This document shows, one piece after another, positions 59,731 to 64,000 of a DNA stretch of 64,000 nucleotides; within the stretch, counting starts at the first letter, position 1; each line of letters starts with the position of its first letter. The DNA comes from Candidatus Latescibacterota bacterium (GTDB lineage Bacteria; Krumholzibacteriota; Krumholzibacteriia; WVZY01). The translations under genes and the position numbers were made by a program. The notes below the pieces were generated by a model. The model was not told the origin of the DNA. It saw nothing but the letters and a program-made list of their open reading frames with translations, and did no database searches. The stretch lies in the NCBI GenBank assembly GCA_011772205.1, contig WVZY01000026.1, forward strand, positions 1 through 64,000, in the 5' to 3' direction.

Positions 59731-60627
59731 TTGCCTCCCGTAGTTATATCAGTCGAACAACTGACAAAATATTTCGGTCGCACCGTCGGGATCGAGCAAA
59801 TTAGCTTCGATGTAAGAAAGGGGGAGATTTTTGGCTTTTTAGGTCTAAACGGAGCGGGCAAAACCACCACCATCCGGCTTCTGCTGGATCTGCTTCGCCC
59901 AACGAATGGACGCGCCGTTATCTTCGGTCTTGCAGTTCTCAAGCATTCATATGAAATTCGTCGGAGATGCGGTTATCTTCCTGGAAACTTCACTGGATAC
60001 GGACATATGACAGGATCGGATTTTCTGAGCCTCGCGGCAGACATACGAGGTACGGTACCGCCACTTCAACATGGTCTATTGAATCGTTTTGAGATTTCCG
60101 AAGACACATTAATGCAAAAAATAAAGCATCTTTCTCACGGCACTCGCCAGAAGTTGGGAATCATCCAGGCTTTTTTTCACAAACCAGAACTGATTATTCT
60201 CGACGAGCCGACTATAGGGCTCGATCCGCTAATGCAGGAGAAGTTCTACGCTCTCTTGCGAGACTCAAAAAAAGAAGGATGCACGATCTTTTTCTCTTCT
60301 CACAATCTTGCAGAAGTCGAAAAAGTATGCGAGCGTGTAGCGATAATCCGCGATGGGGAGCTGGTGGCTCTGGAAACGCTAGATGGTCTGAAGCAGAAAC
60401 GATACAGGCGGCTGTTCATATCATTGCGCGAGAGGGTTGACCATCTGGAGCTGCCTGGCGCCGAGCTGCTGAAGCACAAGGACTTGGATTACGAATTTCT
60501 GGTTAAGGGTGACATGAATGATTTGATCAGGCGCTTATCGCATCTTCCATTGGAAAACGTGATATTCCCGGAACCCGATCTCGAAGAAGTATTTATGGCA
60601 TATTACAGGTCTGAGAGACATGAATAG
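59731..60627 (+). CDS. ABC transporter ATP-binding protein (TTG start)
   Basis: Walker A 'GLNGAGKTTTIRLL', signature-like 'LSHGTRQKLGI', Walker B 'LIILDEPTIGLDP'. Confidence 0.95.
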   Translation: MPPVVISVEQLTKYFGRTVGIEQISFDVRKGEIFGFLGLNGAGKTTTIRLLLDLLRPTNGRAVIFGLAVLKHSYEIRRRCGYLPGNFTGYGHMTGSDFLSLAADIRGTVPPLQHGLLNRFEISEDTLMQKIKHLSHGTRQKLGIIQAFFHKPELIILDEPTIGLDPLMQEKFYALLRDSKKEGCTIFFSSHNLAEVEKVCERVAIIRDGELVALETLDGLKQKRYRRLFISLRERVDHLELPGAELLKHKDLDYEFLVKGDMNDLIRRLSHLPLENVIFPEPDLEEVFMAYYRSERHE

Positions 60628-61432
60628 CTTGGCATATCCTCTTTTCATCCTGAAGAACCACCGCGGATTCGCTTTATTCAGTGTGGTCGTCATAGCGGCG
60701 CTTCAGTATTTGATCATCGAGCTGATGACGACGTTGAATACGGATGCTTTTATTAATACAATTTTCAGCCAGCTTCCCGAGCGCTTTCGACTGCTCGTTA
60801 GCGAGAATTTTATTGCCCGAATGTCAGCCGAGGGGGCTGCGGCTTTCGGATTCAACCACCCTATCGTTCTAGCGCTACTGGTGATCAACGCGATCAACAT
60901 ACCCACTCGACACATTGCCGGAGAGATCGAGTCTGGAACGATGGAATGGCTGTTAGCCCATCCAATGAAACGTATGAGGATCCTCGGCTCTTTGTGGATC
61001 TCAGGTGGGTTTCTCATTTTTTTGATTATCTGCGGCGCTTGGACCGGATCATTTCTGGCTCTTGCCGCGACGCATCATTACACTTACGAGACCTTCGTGA
61101 AAATGCTCCAGATCGGTACAAATCTCTGGCTGCTTTCTGTTCTGGTATTGAGCTTTTCGATACTGATATCAGCTTTTGGGAAGGAGGGCAGCAGAGTGGG
61201 CATGCGCTGCGCAGCCGTGATACTTATATTTTACTTCCTTCATTTTTTAGGTACGCTGTGGAAATTTTTAGAAGCCATCAAACCGTTTAATATTTTCACT
61301 TACTACCAGCCCCAGAAACTAATGTTCGATGAACGAAGCTTCTGGCTTCATCTGTGTGTACTGTCGGTGTTGATTGGACTGTGTCTGATAATCAGTGTGA
61401 AACAATTTCAGAGAAGGGATATTCCTGGATAG
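60620..61432 (+). CDS. ABC transporter permease
   Basis: Six-helix membrane protein with 'GEIESGTMEWLLAHPMKRMRILGSLW'; overlaps the ATPase gene. Confidence 0.9.
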   Translation: MNSLAYPLFILKNHRGFALFSVVVIAALQYLIIELMTTLNTDAFINTIFSQLPERFRLLVSENFIARMSAEGAAAFGFNHPIVLALLVINAINIPTRHIAGEIESGTMEWLLAHPMKRMRILGSLWISGGFLIFLIICGAWTGSFLALAATHHYTYETFVKMLQIGTNLWLLSVLVLSFSILISAFGKEGSRVGMRCAAVILIFYFLHFLGTLWKFLEAIKPFNIFTYYQPQKLMFDERSFWLHLCVLSVLIGLCLIISVKQFQRRDIPG

Positions 61433-61452
61433 TTGCAATATTATAGACAGTT

Positions 61453-62202
61453 TCATCGCCCTCGGAACGTTTCTGCAATTTCAAAAATTTGATGAGGCTC
61501 CAGGCGCTTCAAGTGTCTCTTCTGCCCAACGAGCACTTCGCCCATTTCTGATTTGAACTGCTTGAGTTCTTTCTTCTTGCTAAGATTTTTCCCATGTTTG
61601 GTAGAGTAAGCATAGTAATAGTGACCATCGGCTTCATTTAGTCTCCAGGCGTAAGCCGGGTCTGCTTCCAGAAATACACCCTTGCAGTCGGGATCGACAA
61701 AATGCTTGCCTTTTGTTAAATGCTCGAAGAACAGCTGTTCGCTTTCCGTGGCAATTTCCTTGAGAATCCGCTTTGACAGTCCCCAGAAGCCCGAGAGATC
61801 GTCTGCATCGGCCAACTCCTTTAACAAATGGCGGGTGAAGTCGTGTTGAACTATACCGCGGGGAACAACAACGAGAGCCTGGGTCGAATCAGCTGAGTAT
61901 AGATCTTTGAATCCTTCCCGTTTGATGACTATGCCGATCTTCCGGATGATGTTCGGGAGCTGGTTGAGATGCTTTTCGAGCTTTAGCACAAAAGGTGTGC
62001 GTGGCTTCAGCGCCTTTTTAGCAGAGCGGTAGAGGGATCTTTTCGCCCGGCGTTTTCCAAAGAACCATCGGATGCGCGTGTATTTCATTAGATCATACAG
62101 AACGCTTGTGCCTTCCTCTTCCAACCATTTTTGGAACCATTCGCGGGACAGGAGTTGTTTTGTCACCTTGAATTCATCTTTTTTGAATTGAAGAGCGTTC
62201 AT
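61453..62202 (-). CDS. Hypothetical protein
   Basis: Long charged ORF. Confidence 0.65.
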   Translation of the reverse strand: MNALQFKKDEFKVTKQLLSREWFQKWLEEEGTSVLYDLMKYTRIRWFFGKRRAKRSLYRSAKKALKPRTPFVLKLEKHLNQLPNIIRKIGIVIKREGFKDLYSADSTQALVVVPRGIVQHDFTRHLLKELADADDLSGFWGLSKRILKEIATESEQLFFEHLTKGKHFVDPDCKGVFLEADPAYAWRLNEADGHYYYAYSTKHGKNLSKKKELKQFKSEMGEVLVGQKRHLKRLEPHQIFEIAETFRGR

Positions 62203-62357
62203 ACAGTACAAGCCTCGAAGATTGTTGATTTCGACGAAAAGCAAAAAGACTTTAGCCGACTAAAATCCTAAGTAGCGAAGTAAACGACTGGCAAAATCGT
62301 GCAAGTCCTACGCCAATCTTGATGAAGCTGGCCAGTATTGATCATGGGAAGGCACGG

Positions 62358-62384
62358 CAGCCACATGCTGCTTCTGTTTTTTTA
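62358..62384 (+). terminator. Rho-independent-like terminator GCAGC-cacat-GCTGC + TTTTTTT
   Basis: Hairpin followed by T-tract on the + strand, with no + strand gene ending nearby. Confidence 0.55.
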
Positions 62385-62856
62385 ACATCCATCAACCACA
62401 TGAGGGGTCTCCCCTAATATCCGATTGAGTAAAGCGGGTATGAAGACGATAGATCGAGGAAGCCCGCTCCCTGTGCTCAAATCCGCCATCCCCAGGAACC
62501 ATCAGGTCCGCGAGGAAATGAATCCCCATTGTCTGGCAGCGCATGTATTGCATTCTGCGATCTCAAATCGTTGCAAGTTGAAGAGATTCCTGGTGTCAAC
62601 TGGTCGTTCCAGCGTGAGCAGAATCTCATCTTTTCCGAAAGAGCTTAGAATGCGCGAATCTTCCGGTCGGTTGATCCGGTATACGTCAGTACAGGTAACT
62701 ATAGGTAAGCATAAGGAGTTAGATGTGGCTGGTATCGATGACAGGCACAACGCTTGCTGCCGTCTTCTGAGTATCCGTATGGGTGCAGCTTGACGCTCGA
62801 GAGCGTCTGGCATTCCAAGATAGGCTAGGACATTTAACTGGAAGAGGGTGGCTATC

Positions 62857-64000
62857 GTGAACAGCGATTCCAGGCATTTTCGCGCCCCCTTTGCGCTTTA
62901 TTTCTTGGGCATATTTTTCGTGATCACATTGTTCATGACGAGCGCAGCGGCCGCCTATACGCAACTGCAGGTTCTGCTACCTGGGGAGTCTCCAGCACCG
63001 GGCACAACCACGGGAAAACTCGGCACGCCGCTCGCGCAAACCGTCGGGATACCTTTCATTGTTACGGTCAGAGCATGCGATGATTCGTGGTACACCGATA
63101 CATCCATAACAAACGTCATTCAGATTTCGTCCTCTGATGCCAGCGCCACGCTGCCAGGCCCCGCCGCTATGGTCGATGGGGAAGTGAACCTTACTGTCAC
63201 GTTCAATGCGGCAGGCTCATTCACGATCTCGGCCGATGATCAATCGGATCCGACAATTCCGGAAGCTACTTCGGCTTTTGCGACGGCTTATATTTTTTAT
63301 GGCTTCGAATTTTCACGGATCAACCAAAAGAATCAATATGCAGGGCAGCCGATGTCCATAACGCTGTGGGCCGTAAATCCTGTGGGCGAGATTGTGAGCG
63401 GCTTCTCCGGCCAGGTGCGTTTGAGAGAGATTACCAGCTACGGTGAAGGACGAATTACACCGGATCTTGTAACGCTTTCCAATGGCACGTGGTCGGGATC
63501 GGTAACGATGTACCGCGCTGATGAAACGAGCATCAACCGCGGCAATGTCAACATTTATGCTCTGCTCGATGCCGATCCTACTAAGAACGGCACAAGCGAT
63601 CCGTTTACCGTGCACCCCAGTCCCTTCGAGCGCCTTCAAATTATTGTGCCGGGAGAAGATCCTTTGCCGGGCAGTGTGAGCGGTATTACGGGCGCGCCTG
63701 CCAGCCAAAGTGCCGGCCAGACTTTCGTAGTCGACATTTATTCCACGGACGCTTATTGGAATCCTCTTCCGAGCACTGATCTTGTACGCATCACATCGAG
63801 CGATCCGGGAGCGAGTACTCCTGTGTCCGGAAACCTTTCGAACGGTTTCAGGCAGTTCACCGTTGCGCTGGCGACCATCGGCACTCAAACACTGACAGTA
63901 AACGACATCACAAATGGCGCTATACAAGGGATGACGAGCAACGGCATTCAGGTGATTCCAAGTGCACCGGATCATTTTGAGATCGATCCAATTGCTTCCC
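62857..64000 (+). CDS. Large secreted repeat-module surface protein, truncated by the window edge (absent from ORF track)
   Basis: GTG start, signal 'FALYFLGIFFVITLFMTSAAAA', repeated module 'LPGESPAPGTTTGKLGTPLAQTVG' / 'VPGEDPLPGSVSGITGAPASQSAG'; I read the frame open to 64000. Confidence 0.85.
   Translation, partial: MNSDSRHFRAPFALYFLGIFFVITLFMTSAAAAYTQLQVLLPGESPAPGTTTGKLGTPLAQTVGIPFIVTVRACDDSWYTDTSITNVIQISSSDASATLPGPAAMVDGEVNLTVTFNAAGSFTISADDQSDPTIPEATSAFATAYIFYGFEFSRINQKNQYAGQPMSITLWAVNPVGEIVSGFSGQVRLREITSYGEGRITPDLVTLSNGTWSGSVTMYRADETSINRGNVNIYALLDADPTKNGTSDPFTVHPSPFERLQIIVPGEDPLPGSVSGITGAPASQSAGQTFVVDIYSTDAYWNPLPSTDLVRITSSDPGASTPVSGNLSNGFRQFTVALATIGTQTLTVNDITNGAIQGMTSNGIQVIPSAPDHFEIDPIAS

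Noticed and set aside
17580-62722. Shared 14-mer gcataaggagttag after the integrase and near 62.7 kb, considered as att sites
   Set aside because: Length is at chance level for this window and the 45 kb between does not look like one element
63313-63975. 220-aa minus-strand ORF
   Set aside because: Antisense to the clearly coding surface-protein frame
1-64000. CRISPR array, restriction-modification, retron or other defence system
   Set aside because: No regularly spaced direct repeats, no reverse transcriptase, nuclease/helicase or Cas-like proteins found in the translated frames

Overview
The window is a 64 kb bacterial chromosomal segment. Four surface or secreted proteins end in a Por/T9SS-type FlgD-like sorting domain (NYPNPFNP...ASGVYFYRL...KKMVLLK), which suggests an FCB-group or candidate-phylum lineage (inference). 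I saw no rRNA, no credible complete tRNA and no CRISPR array. Main contents: tandem zinc-ribbon/TM/SH3b paralogs (0.2-2.3 kb); an 8-repeat propeller-like secreted protein; a CPA1 antiporter; a Tat-exported two-subunit molybdopterin/2Fe-2S oxidoreductase; a decaying integrative element (about 11.7-17.5 kb) with PC4-like and phBC6A51-like HTH genes, cargo lipoproteins and a tyrosine recombinase carrying two compensating frameshifts; a photolyase/SDR/DUF378 cluster beside a LitR/CarH-type B12 photoreceptor regulator with a near-leaderless promoter and 11-bp-spaced TTGAC repeats; MFS, galU, serine hydrolase, an orphan MazF and a metallophosphoesterase; two adjacent predicted exported SAM methyltransferases; an S8 protease; a Ser/Thr kinase array (two intact, one internally deleted, one 25-codon stub); SpoIIE/STAS partner-switch-type genes; a B12 radical SAM protein; an S9 peptidase/thioredoxin-like fusion; a BKACE enzyme; an ABC exporter; a dispersed GC-rich repeat family; and a large repeat-module surface gene running off the right edge that is missing from the ORF track. 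The most informative cross-cutting pattern is a set of single-base indels or nonsense changes that split recognisable proteins. No single locus is clearly a new system. The LitR operator, the kinase array with its decay series, and the exported methyltransferase pair deserve the closest follow-up.
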